From: an uncultured Helicobacteraceae bacterium
GTDB taxonomy: Bacteria > Campylobacterota > Campylobacteria > Campylobacterales > Helicobacteraceae
DNA: 64,000 nt
Assembly (NCBI GenBank): GCA_934668765.1
Contig: CAKUOH010000006.1
Span: 29,450-93,449 of the forward strand
Reading direction: 5' to 3'
The translations under genes were made by a program, and so were the position numbers. Below the pieces are notes generated by a model. The model saw only the letters and a list, made by a program, of their open reading frames with translations. It had not been told where the DNA came from and made no database searches. Each line of letters opens with the position of its first letter. The stretch's first letter is position 1. Shown here piece by piece: positions 26,855 to 36,600 of the stretch.

Positions 26855-27679
26855 CTATTTATTTCTATAAATGGGCTTGATTGAGATAGTCTTATTATGC
26901 ACGATTTCGCCACCTTCCTGTCTTGTATAGACGCTAATGACGGCTTTTTTGGAATCGCGCGCTTTTTTTATCGTGGCTGGATTGTCGTTTTTAAGACTTG
27001 CAATTTCCACACGGCGAATCTTTTCGGCAATCTGCTGTTTTTTTACAATCTCGGCGATTTTGCTAGAATTTGCTAAATCTTTGTTAAAACTCGTATTCGT
27101 GTATGCGCTCAAAAGCGGTTTACGCTCTTTTAGCTTGAAATTTGAGAGATATTTGGGGATATAATCCGCCAAAATCTCGCGCTTTTGGCGGACATTATTA
27201 TAGTAATTTTCGGCAAATTTATTTGCACTTGCGCTTTTTTCCCAGCTAAAGCCCTTGTTGTAGGACTTTATCATATCTTTCCAATTTCCATTGCGCACCT
27301 TATCCCAATACAAAAGCTCATCAATAGCGACTTTGGAGGCAAACTCATCATCACGCACAAGCATTTCGCCAATCACATTGCGATTAAATCCATTGTCTTT
27401 TAGCATTTGATAGCGGCGAATGACGCCCGGTATTAGCGCGTGATAAAGCCCTGCGCTAGGGTCAGCGAAATTCATACGATATTCCCCAGCGCACGATTCG
27501 TGCCACGCAATGGCTGCAAGTGTGTATCCAAGCCCGTATTTTTTGCCGTAGTTATAGGCATAGGCGATGATTTCCTTTTGGTCGTTTGTAAAGTCATAGA
27601 CGCTTCCGCATTTATTTGTAGGATTCGCGGCGAGATTTGCCACGCAGACAAGCACAAAAAGGCTCACAAGAAATCGCAT
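26855..27679 (-). CDS. Exported lysozyme-fold (transglycosylase-like) protein
   Basis: Residues 1-18 are a signal peptide (MRFLVSLFVLVCVANLAA). GLGYTLAAIAWHESCAGEY places a Glu after a helix in the way of SLT-type lytic transglycosylases, and MNFADPSAGLYH and SYNKGFSW follow, the latter like the AYNAG motif. The C-terminal 80 residues are basic. A peptidoglycan-cleaving role is likely but the exact family is not certain. The second GAPDH follows directly, without obvious functional link. Confidence 0.65.
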   Translation of the reverse strand: MRFLVSLFVLVCVANLAANPTNKCGSVYDFTNDQKEIIAYAYNYGKKYGLGYTLAAIAWHESCAGEYRMNFADPSAGLYHALIPGVIRRYQMLKDNGFNRNVIGEMLVRDDEFASKVAIDELLYWDKVRNGNWKDMIKSYNKGFSWEKSASANKFAENYYNNVRQKREILADYIPKYLSNFKLKERKPLLSAYTNTSFNKDLANSSKIAEIVKKQQIAEKIRRVEIASLKNDNPATIKKARDSKKAVISVYTRQEGGEIVHNKTISIKPIYRNK

Positions 27680-27704
27680 TAAAAACCCTTAAAAGTTTTT
27701 TTGG

Positions 27705-27710
27705 TAGAAT
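27705..27710 (+). promoter_or_regulatory. -10 box of glyS
   Basis: TAGAAT in TTGGTAGAATCTT, about 47 bases before the TTG start; a plausible sigma-80 box without -35. Confidence 0.45.
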
Positions 27711-27756
27711 CTTACTTCATTTTTCATAAAACTCCACTTTGTAAAGGAAAATTAGT

Positions 27757-29841
27757 TTGAATACATCGTCATTGCTTATCGAAATATTTACAGAAGAGTT
27801 GCCTTATAGTGCGATTAAAAAAGAGTTTGGGAATCTTTTGCCAAAGTTTGAAGCGATTGTAAAAAAATATCGCTTGGATTTGGGTGAAGTGTGTGAATCT
27901 AGCTTTGAATCCGATAGCGATTTAAGCGCAGATTCAAATGCAATCGCATTTTTTTACACGCCACGAAGAATTATTTTTTATGCAAGAAATTTTCCAAAAA
28001 AACAGCGCGATGAGTTATTAGAATTTTTCGGTCCCCCGCTTTCTATCGCCTATCAAAATAATGAGCCGACAAACGCCACAAAGAGCTTTCTAAACAAACT
28101 AAATATTTCTCTTGACGAAGTGGCGACAAAAGAAAAAAATGGCAAAGAATGCCTTTATTTTGCCAAAAAAGAGAGCGGAGAAAATACAATAAATTTGATT
28201 GAAAATATCATTGATGATTTTTTAGAAAGTTTAAGTTTTGATAAAAAAATGCGCTGGGGTATGGTAGAGAGTGCGTTTGTGCGCCCGATTCGTAATATCT
28301 TTGTGCTATTTGGCGATGAATTTGTGAAAATGCCAAATTTATCAAAAAAGTATGGATTTTCCCAAAGTGCAGTAATTTCGCCACATAGAAACTGCGAATC
28401 AAAAACAATCAAAAGCACGAAAGAATATTTTGCATTTTTAGAAAAAAATGCTGTAATTTATTCGCAAGATTCACGAAAGGCGCGGATTTTAGAGCAGATT
28501 AAAGAATGCGGTTTATTTGTGGAGATTGATGAGGATTTGTTAAATGAAGTCGTGGCGATTTGTGAGTATCCAAATGTGCTGGTAGGCGCGTTTGATGAGC
28601 GATTTTTGGCACTGCCAAAGGAAGTTATCGTTACTTCTATGAAAATCAATCAAAAGTATTTTGCCACCTATAAAAACGCAGACTTTGATATGCTAAATAG
28701 CGCATTTATCGTGGTTTGCAATAGCACGAATCCTAGCGAACTCATAGCGCAGGGCAATGTCAAGGTTTTGAGTGCGAGATTAGAAGACGCGCTATTTTTC
28801 TATCAAAATGATTGCAAACATTTTAACGCAGATTCGTGTGATTTGCGCCTAAAAAATATCGAATTTATGAAAGGCGGCGGAAGTTTGTGGGATAAGGTGG
28901 CGCGGGAGTGCGAGATTGCGAAATTACTTTTAGAAAATTTAGCGCAAAATAGCGCGGAATCTAACCTAAATTCTGCAAATATGATTCGTGCCGTGAGTAT
29001 TTCTAAAAATGATTTAGTTAGCGAAATGGTGGGCGAATTTGGCGAGTTGCAGGGCATTATGGGTGGATATTATGCCAAAAATGCCAAAAATAATGGATTA
29101 GATTCGCACATTTGCGAAGCAATCAAAGAGCAGTATTTAAGCACACAAAATAGCCTAGAAGGCGCGATTTTAAGCATTGCAAATAAGTTAGATTCAATCC
29201 TTTGCCTTTTTGCGCTTGACAAAATCCCAAGTGGTTCAAAAGACCCATTTGCTTTGCGTAGAGGCGCAAATGGGATTTTAAGGGCGATAGAAAAATTTGA
29301 TTTATCTTTTGATTTGCGCAAAATTTGTGAAAAATTATCGCCAAACTACCCAAAAATCGAATTTGCAAAAATCCAAAGCTTTTTTTATGAGCGATTGGAG
29401 GGCGTTTTAGGCGTGAATCAATCCCTAATAAACGCCGCAATTAAGTCCAAAGAGTGCGATTTATTAGAACTTATCCGTAAAATAAAAGCATTAGATTTAA
29501 TAGCACAAAGCCCAGATAAAGGCGCATTAAAGGTGCTTTTCAAGCGCGTGGCAAATATTTTAAGCGATACAAAAGCCACGATAATTGATGAATCTTTGTT
29601 GCAAGAGAGTGCCGAAAAAGAGCTTTATAATAAAATCACCGCATTTAAAAAGCTTAATTTTGCCACACATAGGGAACGAATCATCGCACTATTAGATTTT
29701 AAAATCGTGCTTGAAAAATTCTTTGATGAAGTGCTAATAAATGTCGAGGATTCGCGCCTAAAAGAAAATCGAATCCTCCTCATAAAGGCTGTTTATGAGG
29801 AGTTTTTTAAAGTGGGAGATATAAAGGAAATTTCATTTTAA
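27757..29841 (+). CDS. glyS: Glycyl-tRNA synthetase beta subunit
   Basis: GlyS is the tRNA-binding beta subunit of the heterotetrameric glycyl-tRNA synthetase; its partner glyQ is not in the window. The 694 residues begin SSLLIEIFTEELPYSAIKKE, the GlyS signature. RWGMVESAFVRPIRNI, EVIVTSMKINQKYF and SGSKDPFALRRGANGILRAI are typical blocks, and the C-terminus is the DALR-type anticodon-binding region. TTG is the start, with AAAGGA eight bases upstream; no ATG or GTG offers a better match. Confidence 0.95.
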   Translation: MNTSSLLIEIFTEELPYSAIKKEFGNLLPKFEAIVKKYRLDLGEVCESSFESDSDLSADSNAIAFFYTPRRIIFYARNFPKKQRDELLEFFGPPLSIAYQNNEPTNATKSFLNKLNISLDEVATKEKNGKECLYFAKKESGENTINLIENIIDDFLESLSFDKKMRWGMVESAFVRPIRNIFVLFGDEFVKMPNLSKKYGFSQSAVISPHRNCESKTIKSTKEYFAFLEKNAVIYSQDSRKARILEQIKECGLFVEIDEDLLNEVVAICEYPNVLVGAFDERFLALPKEVIVTSMKINQKYFATYKNADFDMLNSAFIVVCNSTNPSELIAQGNVKVLSARLEDALFFYQNDCKHFNADSCDLRLKNIEFMKGGGSLWDKVARECEIAKLLLENLAQNSAESNLNSANMIRAVSISKNDLVSEMVGEFGELQGIMGGYYAKNAKNNGLDSHICEAIKEQYLSTQNSLEGAILSIANKLDSILCLFALDKIPSGSKDPFALRRGANGILRAIEKFDLSFDLRKICEKLSPNYPKIEFAKIQSFFYERLEGVLGVNQSLINAAIKSKECDLLELIRKIKALDLIAQSPDKGALKVLFKRVANILSDTKATIIDESLLQESAEKELYNKITAFKKLNFATHRERIIALLDFKIVLEKFFDEVLINVEDSRLKENRILLIKAVYEEFFKVGDIKEISF

Positions 29842-29917
29842 CCAAAAACATACAGAGTTTTATTGTGTTGCAGTATTAGCAGGTTGCTAAACATTGCTTA
29901 AAAAAACTTTTTAGTTA

Positions 29918-29993
<76 letters not shown>

Positions 29994-30300
29994 AAAAAAA
30001 CAAAACGAAATTTCAAAGAAGCATAAAATTTATGACAATTTTACGACTTTGTGATTTTGTCGCATTAGATTCGCAAAAATCGCAAAATTAAAAGCGAAAT
30101 TATAGAAAAATTGTTTTAAATTTAACTTAAACTACAAAAAATTTATAAAAAAATTTTGAGCGATTCGTAATTTGAGCCTTGTTTATCGCAAAAATGCCAT
30201 ATAAAATTTTAAGAATCTTTATTATAACAATTAGCAAAAATCACGCAAAATTTAAGTTTTAGCTTAAAGCAAATTTATAAATAAATCTAAATCACACGAT
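29994..30300. other. AT-rich gap between tRNA-Phe and the lipoprotein gene
   Basis: About 300 bases of AT-rich DNA without a credible ORF or repeat. It includes the leader and promoter of the tRNA on the minus strand, which I cannot fix precisely. Confidence 0.5.
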
Positions 30301-30804
30301 TCATAACTGCATTTCAAGCACCTTGTAGCCGAAGTCAAACTCCATTTCGCCAACATTTTCAATCTCTAATTTTAATCTCATATTCTTTTTTTGCTGATAT
30401 GCTAACTCATCAAATGCGATTATAAATCCCCGCGCCCAGCGATTATACACGCTTAAAATGCCATCCATTTCATCTATCCTAACCTCGCGAATCCACATAA
30501 ATTCGACATTATCCGTTAGGCTAAAATGTAGCGATTCACGCAGTGGAATCTCTAGCTCACTAAAAATCTCCACGAAAAAATATTCGCGTCCCTCGCGGTA
30601 GATTCGCGAATCAACATTATTTAGATAAGTGGCGATAGCGACAACTTCGGTTTTCCCATCCTTTATGATTTGCCCTTTGCGCGTTTGATTGATTTTTTTT
30701 TCCAACAGCACACTTGGCTTGTAGCTATCATCATAAAGTCCGCAACCACAAAGCCAAAACGCACATAAAGCTATGCAACAGATTCGCATCAAAAATTCAC
30801 GCAT
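30301..30804 (-). CDS. Putative small lipoprotein
   Basis: An N-terminal signal ends in the lipobox LCGC (ALCAFWLCGCGLYDD), so the product is probably a lipid-anchored envelope protein. The remaining 140 residues contain mixed strands (EVVAIATYLNNVDSRIY, EFMWIREVRIDEMDG) and no motif I know. The ATG at 30804 has AAGAAG upstream; a GTG at 30810 and an ATG at 30789 are alternatives. It is divergent from pyrB. H. pylori also has an uncharacterised gene next to pyrB. Confidence 0.65.
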   Translation of the reverse strand: MREFLMRICCIALCAFWLCGCGLYDDSYKPSVLLEKKINQTRKGQIIKDGKTEVVAIATYLNNVDSRIYREGREYFFVEIFSELEIPLRESLHFSLTDNVEFMWIREVRIDEMDGILSVYNRWARGFIIAFDELAYQQKKNMRLKLEIENVGEMEFDFGYKVLEMQL

Positions 30805-30828
30805 TCGCACTTCTTTTTAAATAAAATT

Positions 30829-30837
30829 TGCTATGAT
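30829..30837 (+). promoter_or_regulatory. Extended -10 box of pyrB
   Basis: TGCTATGAT with TATGAT at 30832-30837, about 41 bases before the pyrB ATG. Confidence 0.45.
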
Positions 30838-30878
30838 TCTAACAATTTTTTTATAATTTTTCCTAAAGGATTAAAGTT

Positions 30879-31766
30879 ATGTCAAAGCACCTTTTAAGCA
30901 CACACGATTTGGATTTGCGTGATATAAATGCGATTTTAGATGAAGCTATTACGCTAAAAAACACGCCCAAAATCCTAGAATCTTTGAGTGGCAAACTCAT
31001 TGCGACTATATTTTTTGAAAATTCCACACGGACTTTAAGCAGCTTTGAAATCGCGGTTAGACGGCTTGGTGGGCGCGTGGTGCGCCTTGATATTTCTAAA
31101 AGCTCCACTGCAAAGGGCGAATCGATTGCCGATACCGCCGCAAATATCAATGCAATGAGCCCAAATGCCATTATTATCCGCCACAGCCAAGCTGGAGCAG
31201 GGGATTATCTAGCACGGTATGTGAGCTGTCCTATTATCAATGGTGGCGATGGCGCACACGCGCACCCTTCGCAGGCTCTGCTTGATGCGATGACTATGAA
31301 GCTGCATTTTGGCGAATTAAATGGCAAGAGAATTGCAATCGTAGGCGATATAATGAGCTCTCGCGTGGCTACAAGCGGGATTGATTTACTTCGGCGACTT
31401 GGAATGAGCGTGATTTTAGTCGCGCCACCGCATTTTCAAAGCCTAGTGCCTGAAAGTGAGAATCTTAAAAAATGTGGCAGTTTGGAGGAAGTGATAGATT
31501 CAGTAGATGTGATTATGAGCCTTCGCACACAAACAGAGCGGCACAATCATCAAATCTATGGTTCGCTAAAAGATTACGCATCCAAATTCTGCATCACAAA
31601 AGATTTGCTTGGTTCGCGCGATATTATCGTTTTGCACCCCGGTCCTGTGCATCGCAACATTGACATTGATGATGAAATGCTAAAAGATGAGCGAAGCAAG
31701 GTGCTAGAGCAAGTATCAAATGGCGTATTTGTGCGAATGGCGATACTTAAAAAATTCGTGGCGTAA
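30879..31766 (+). CDS. pyrB: Aspartate carbamoyltransferase catalytic subunit
   Basis: PyrB condenses carbamoyl phosphate with aspartate in pyrimidine synthesis. The carbamoyl-phosphate loop is [13 protein letters not shown], and [11 protein letters not shown] and [12 protein letters not shown] are conserved blocks. The length of 295 residues is standard. No regulatory subunit pyrI is nearby; the only other pyrimidine-like gene in the window is the degenerate dihydroorotase at 40441. Confidence 0.95.
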   Translation: MSKHLLSTHDLDLRDINAILDEAITLKNTPKILESLSGKLIATIFFENSTRTLSSFEIAVRRLGGRVVRLDISKSSTAKGESIADTAANINAMSPNAIIIRHSQAGAGDYLARYVSCPIINGGDGAHAHPSQALLDAMTMKLHFGELNGKRIAIVGDIMSSRVATSGIDLLRRLGMSVILVAPPHFQSLVPESENLKKCGSLEEVIDSVDVIMSLRTQTERHNHQIYGSLKDYASKFCITKDLLGSRDIIVLHPGPVHRNIDIDDEMLKDERSKVLEQVSNGVFVRMAILKKFVA

Positions 31767-32051
31767 AGTGCGTTGTCTCTTTAGATGCTTTCTGCGCAAG
31801 TCGCCTTGAATCTAAAAACGATAAATCCGTCATTATAAGAATCGCTTTAGCAAATCGTGGCAATCCAAACTTTTTGTCATTATAAGCAGAGCACGAAAGC
31901 GCGAAGCGAAGAATCCAAATATTTAAATCTTAATTCACAAAAAGCACAAATTCAAATCCCAAGCAAAACGATTCCCCAAAAAATTCACAAAAATTTGATA
32001 ATTTTTGCTTAAAATTTTGCAAAAATTCATTTATATTTATAAGGTTTGTAT
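31767..32051. other. Intergenic region with degenerate repeats
   Basis: CGTCATTATAAG to GGCAATCCA (31828-31867) is a variant family A copy, and GTCATTATAAGCAGAGC to GAATCCAAA (31876-31919) a related form. No gene is seen in the gap. Confidence 0.6.
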
Positions 32052-32486
32052 TTGAAAACACAATTTTTTTTATGCGTTTTTGTGGCGAGTGTGGCACTTT
32101 ATGCGGATCATTTTGGCGGATTTTTGGAAAATATTTATGATGAACTCCAAATGCTAAATCTTAGCAAAGAGCAGGAAGTCGCACTAAAAGGCATAATCAA
32201 AAATCACCATAAATTCCTGCGTCAATGGTATAGCGATTCTCTAGCAAATAGCGAAAAAATGATGAAAAATTTTGCCGATTCGACCCTAAAAAACAACACC
32301 CCTGAAATTGCGCGTGATAAGAGCCTAGCGATTGATAAGATAGACGCGGAGCATAGGTTTATGATGAGCGTGTATGAGATTTTGGATGCAAATCAGAGGC
32401 GAATCTTTAGTGCCAAAATCAAGGCTAAAAATAAAGAAAATAAAAAATTAGACAAAGACAGGGGATTTGTGAAGTATAGGGAATAA
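32052..32486 (+). CDS. Periplasmic CpxP/Spy-like helical protein
   Basis: The 144-residue product has a signal peptide (LKTQFFLCVFVASVALYA) and an all-helical, charged mature part. MLNLSKEQEVALKGIIKNH and the later EILDANQRRIFSAKI resemble the paired LTxxQ motifs of CpxP/Spy chaperones. TTG at 32052 has AAGG seven bases upstream; a TTG two codons earlier lies too close. A role in envelope stress or metal tolerance is inferred. Confidence 0.6.
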   Translation: MKTQFFLCVFVASVALYADHFGGFLENIYDELQMLNLSKEQEVALKGIIKNHHKFLRQWYSDSLANSEKMMKNFADSTLKNNTPEIARDKSLAIDKIDAEHRFMMSVYEILDANQRRIFSAKIKAKNKENKKLDKDRGFVKYRE

Positions 32487-32507
32487 ATCGCACTATTAAA
32501 ATTTATA

Positions 32508-33638
32508 CTACAAATCCACTTGATTTAAAGCATTTAACCACTCATTTTTAAATGCCTCAAATTTTTGCGCGATTATCGCCTCCCTAGCGCATTTCATCAA
32601 ATCCAAATAAAACGCAATGTTATGAATACTCGCTAAACGCGCGAATAAAATCTCATTTGCGCGGAATAGATGATTGATATAGCCTAGCGAAAAATGCTTA
32701 CACGCATAGCAATCACACGCCGAATCTATGGGCAAATCACTTAATGCAAATCGCTTGGATTTGACATTTACGCGCCCAAAATGCGTGAAAAGCGTCCCAT
32801 TTCGCGCATTTCGTGTAGGCATAACGCAGTCAAAAATATCCACGCCACGCGCGATTCCCTCCAATAAATCCTCTGGCGTCCCCACGCCCATAAGGTAGCG
32901 GATTTTGCCCTGTGGCATAAGATTTGCCGTCCATTCAATCGTATCATACATCGCGCTTTTTTCCTCGCCTACGGCAAGTCCGCCGATTGCAAAGCCATCA
33001 AATCCCACTCCGCCGCATTCCATAGCCACTAAACAATCAGCGCAGATTTTTCGCGCCTCTAAATCCACACCCCCTTGAATAATGGCAAAGATATTGTTTG
33101 AAAGGTGAGATTCGCGCCTAGTCGCGTGATATTCTAGCGATTCGTGTGCCCAAGCAATCGTGCGCTTAATCGAATCTGCAATGCGTTTTTGCTCCGCGGG
33201 GAGGCGGATTAAATCATCTAAAATCATCATAATGTCGCTATTTAGGTTGTATTGAATGTCAAGCACCTTTTGGGGCGTGAAAAAATGAGTGCTTCCATCA
33301 ATATGGCTACGAAATTCTATGCCATTCTCACGCGGTTTTCCACCCAAGCTAAATGCTTGAAATCCGCCACTATCGGTTAAAAAGCTACCCTTAAATCCGC
33401 TAAATCCGTGCAGTCCGCCTAGCGTTCGCACGACTTCATCATTTGGACGCAAATAGAGATGATAAGTATTTGCCAAAATGATTTTCGCGCCAAGATTTTC
33501 TAAATCATTAAAATCTAGTGCCTTGACACAGGCTTGTGTCCCCACAGGCATAAACATAGGCGTTTGCACAATGCTATGAGATAGATTCATTTGCCCTGCA
33601 CGAGCTTTATTATCGATAGATTTTAGTGTGAAAGTCAA
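32508..33638 (-). CDS. tgt: Queuine tRNA-ribosyltransferase
   Basis: Tgt exchanges guanine 34 for preQ1 in GUN-anticodon tRNAs. [14 protein letters not shown] holds the catalytic-pocket Asp, [13 protein letters not shown] the nucleophile region, and [10 protein letters not shown] with a following His the zinc site. Alignment with relatives supports the TTG at 33638 ([15 protein letters not shown]), which overlaps the TGA of the upstream autotransporter gene. The 376 residues are full length. Confidence 0.95.
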   Translation of the reverse strand: MTFTLKSIDNKARAGQMNLSHSIVQTPMFMPVGTQACVKALDFNDLENLGAKIILANTYHLYLRPNDEVVRTLGGLHGFSGFKGSFLTDSGGFQAFSLGGKPRENGIEFRSHIDGSTHFFTPQKVLDIQYNLNSDIMMILDDLIRLPAEQKRIADSIKRTIAWAHESLEYHATRRESHLSNNIFAIIQGGVDLEARKICADCLVAMECGGVGFDGFAIGGLAVGEEKSAMYDTIEWTANLMPQGKIRYLMGVGTPEDLLEGIARGVDIFDCVMPTRNARNGTLFTHFGRVNVKSKRFALSDLPIDSACDCYACKHFSLGYINHLFRANEILFARLASIHNIAFYLDLMKCAREAIIAQKFEAFKNEWLNALNQVDL

Positions 33639-36600
33639 AATTTATACCCAATCTTTATATCGCCTTTTGCGCCGTAATTCGCGCCACTATCTACCATTCC
33701 AGCGATTCCATATTGCAAGTATAGCGCGTCTGTTAGCTTGTGTGAGCCTATGAGATTGATTTCCGCGCTAAATCGTGGAGCAGATTCAAGGCTGTAGCCG
33801 ATAAAATTCTGCGCTCCGCTTAAACTCATAAATACGCTCTTACTGCCACTATATGCCATATCTTTTAGCGTGAGTGCTAGACTATAAAAGCTCTCACTCA
33901 TCACGGCATTATATTCCACGCCAAACCCATAGGAAAAATTCACGCTATTATATGTTGCCTGCTTGTATTCATAGATTTCAAACGCACCATTGCGATTGTA
34001 GCCTAACGCCAAAACTACCACAGGTTTTAGCGCGTGGCTAATGGTATCATTTTGTGCTAAAATAAAGTTGTATTTATAATAGAGTGCGAAAAGCGTCCCA
34101 AATGCCGTATTTTTCGCACTTTTAGCATTGTAAGTTTTGCGATTATCGTTAATGCTAAAACTGATATTGCTTTGAATCTCGTGTCCGCCGAACTCCCCGC
34201 CCCGTGCACAAAATAGTGAATGCAAATATAGCCCGATATTATAAAACATCGCGCTATCTATAAACTCGCCTGTGTGCGCCTTTGAGCCACCAAAGCCAAG
34301 CATTGCACCAAGCAAAATATCGCTACTACCCGCATAAATAAGCCTATCATAGCCGATATTTGTCGCACCAAAGCCCATTTTGCTATCCCCGCCGAAATAT
34401 CCACCGCCCACATTTAGCCACACGCTATTTGGCAAGTCTAATTCGCGCTTACTACCATAGCTAGGCATCGCATCGCTTCTAACTGCGCCTTGCATTAGGG
34501 ATTGAATGCGATACATAGTGTCATTTTGCGCAAATCGCAAGTGCTTATTGCGCCCACTATGTGCTAGGCGGACTTGCGAAATGCGTGTATTTATCGTTTG
34601 GTCATTTGAAAAGAGTAAATTGCGCGTTTGACGCGTTTTGTTGCCCTGTGCGATTTCGTTTAAATCGCTGTCTATGTGTTTGATTCGCTTATCTAGGACG
34701 CTGTAATCATCGGTGCGTGTGGCAGTATCAATCGCTTCATCATTTGGACGCACCTCTGTAAGGGCTTTTAAAATCTCGCTATATCGGCTAGAGGCGTGAG
34801 AGATTTGCTTATTTAGCTCATTAAAGGTATTTGGGGCGGATTCAAGGAATTTGATAAGTAGATTTTTCTTGTCATTGTCGTATTTGCTGACTACAAAGAG
34901 TTTGTCGCTTTCTTTGACTGAATCAAAAATAAAATCTATGCGTGAATCGGTGCGATTATCAAATATGCTACCCGCGCTTATGAGCGTGTAATATGTGCCT
35001 AAAGTAATGCTAGATTCGCCTTTTTTTACACTTGAATCTAGCTTAACTTGGACTTTTGCATTTTCGCTAAATGTGAGATTTTTATCAAATGTGAGTGTTT
35101 TAAATCTATCATCGCTTTTGGTAGAATCCTTACCGACATTTGAAAGTGTAAGCATTTGACTTATAGTAGAATCTACACTGATATTTTTTGCTGTGCTATT
35201 TTGCATATAAGTGGCATTTTCAAAAGTTACACGCGAATCGCCATTGCTTGAAAATGCCGTAGTGTTGCCAAAATCCCACGAATTGATATTTAGATTCGCG
35301 TTATTGTTTAAAGTGATTTTTTGCAAACTTGCCGTATTTTTGCTTGAATCTGCAAGATTTAGCGTTAGATTCGCATTTTCTACTTTTAGATTCGTAATAT
35401 CTAGCTTTGAATCTTTATCAAGCTCAAGTGTGGTGTTTTGCTTGTTATTGAAAGTCAAATCAGTAGTTTTAATCGTGCTATTTTTTAACTCGATATTGTT
35501 ACCGATAAGATTGCCCGTGAGATTTGTAGTCCCGCCGTCAAAAATAAATTTTCCTATATTTGCCGTTCCGCCGTTTTGTTGCAAAGTAAGATTCGCCACA
35601 CTTTTTGCAGTGATTGTTTGCGCTGTAAGCGTGGCGGTGTCGCTTAATTTGATTGAATTATGGCTATTTTGTAGCACAATATCTATCGCATTTAATTTCG
35701 CACTGCCGCTTAAATCCACACTTGCTGTGATAGATTCAAGTGCAGTTGCCACCACGCTTGAATCTTTGGCGGTAATTTTCCCGCTAAAATTCGCACTTGG
35801 CGTTTGTGTTTTATCTCTAGATTCAAGCAAACCTAGCGTGATTTTGCTCCCACCTTGCGCGTTTATATCAAAATTTTTATCGCCCAAAATGCCGATTTTT
35901 AGGCTTGAATCCACACCGCTAACTTCGACATTTGCATTGCCATTTGTTCCTGTGAGTTTTGAATCTTTGTCAAGTGCCAAAATGCCGTCCTTGACATTGT
36001 TAAATGTGATTTTTGGTGCGATAATCTCGCTTTTGCCCCATAGCTGAATCGTGGCTTTTTCTACACCATCCGCTTTTAGGCTATCTGTCAAAGTTAGCTT
36101 TGTATTGCTCGTTTGTTTGCTATCGCCCTGCAAATACACGCTATTTTTAAGCGTATTTGTTGTGCCATTAGTCGTTACTTCATTTGCTTTTGTATCTTTT
36201 AGTGTAAGGCTTTTTAGCGTTAGATTCGCTTCCTCAAAAAGTGAAACATTTGCGATTAAATCTTTGCTTGTGCCTGTAATGGTGGATTTAACGCCCCTAA
36301 TGTCGTAATTTTGTTCTATTTCCACATTTGCCGAATCTAATTTGGTTAAATCAAAGCTACCCACACTATTAAACCACAATGCTTCGGTAACGCTTAATTT
36401 CGTGCTAGTTGCGGTGTTGCTATTTGTAAAAATCGTATTAAGATTATTGTTGCTTACATTTTTTAAAATAAGATTTTGAATTGTTGCACTTGCACCGTCA
36501 AGTTTCACCGAATCGTTGTTTGTCAAAGTCAAATAATCCGCTGTCAATGTCGCACCGCTTTTCAAATCCAAACTTGCATTAAAATCCAAAATACGCGATT

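Noticed and set aside
35211..36047. A 278-codon plus-strand frame opposite the protease autotransporter
   Set aside because: It is a hydrophobic shadow produced by the Asn/Asp/Ser/Thr-rich coding strand, with no start signal.
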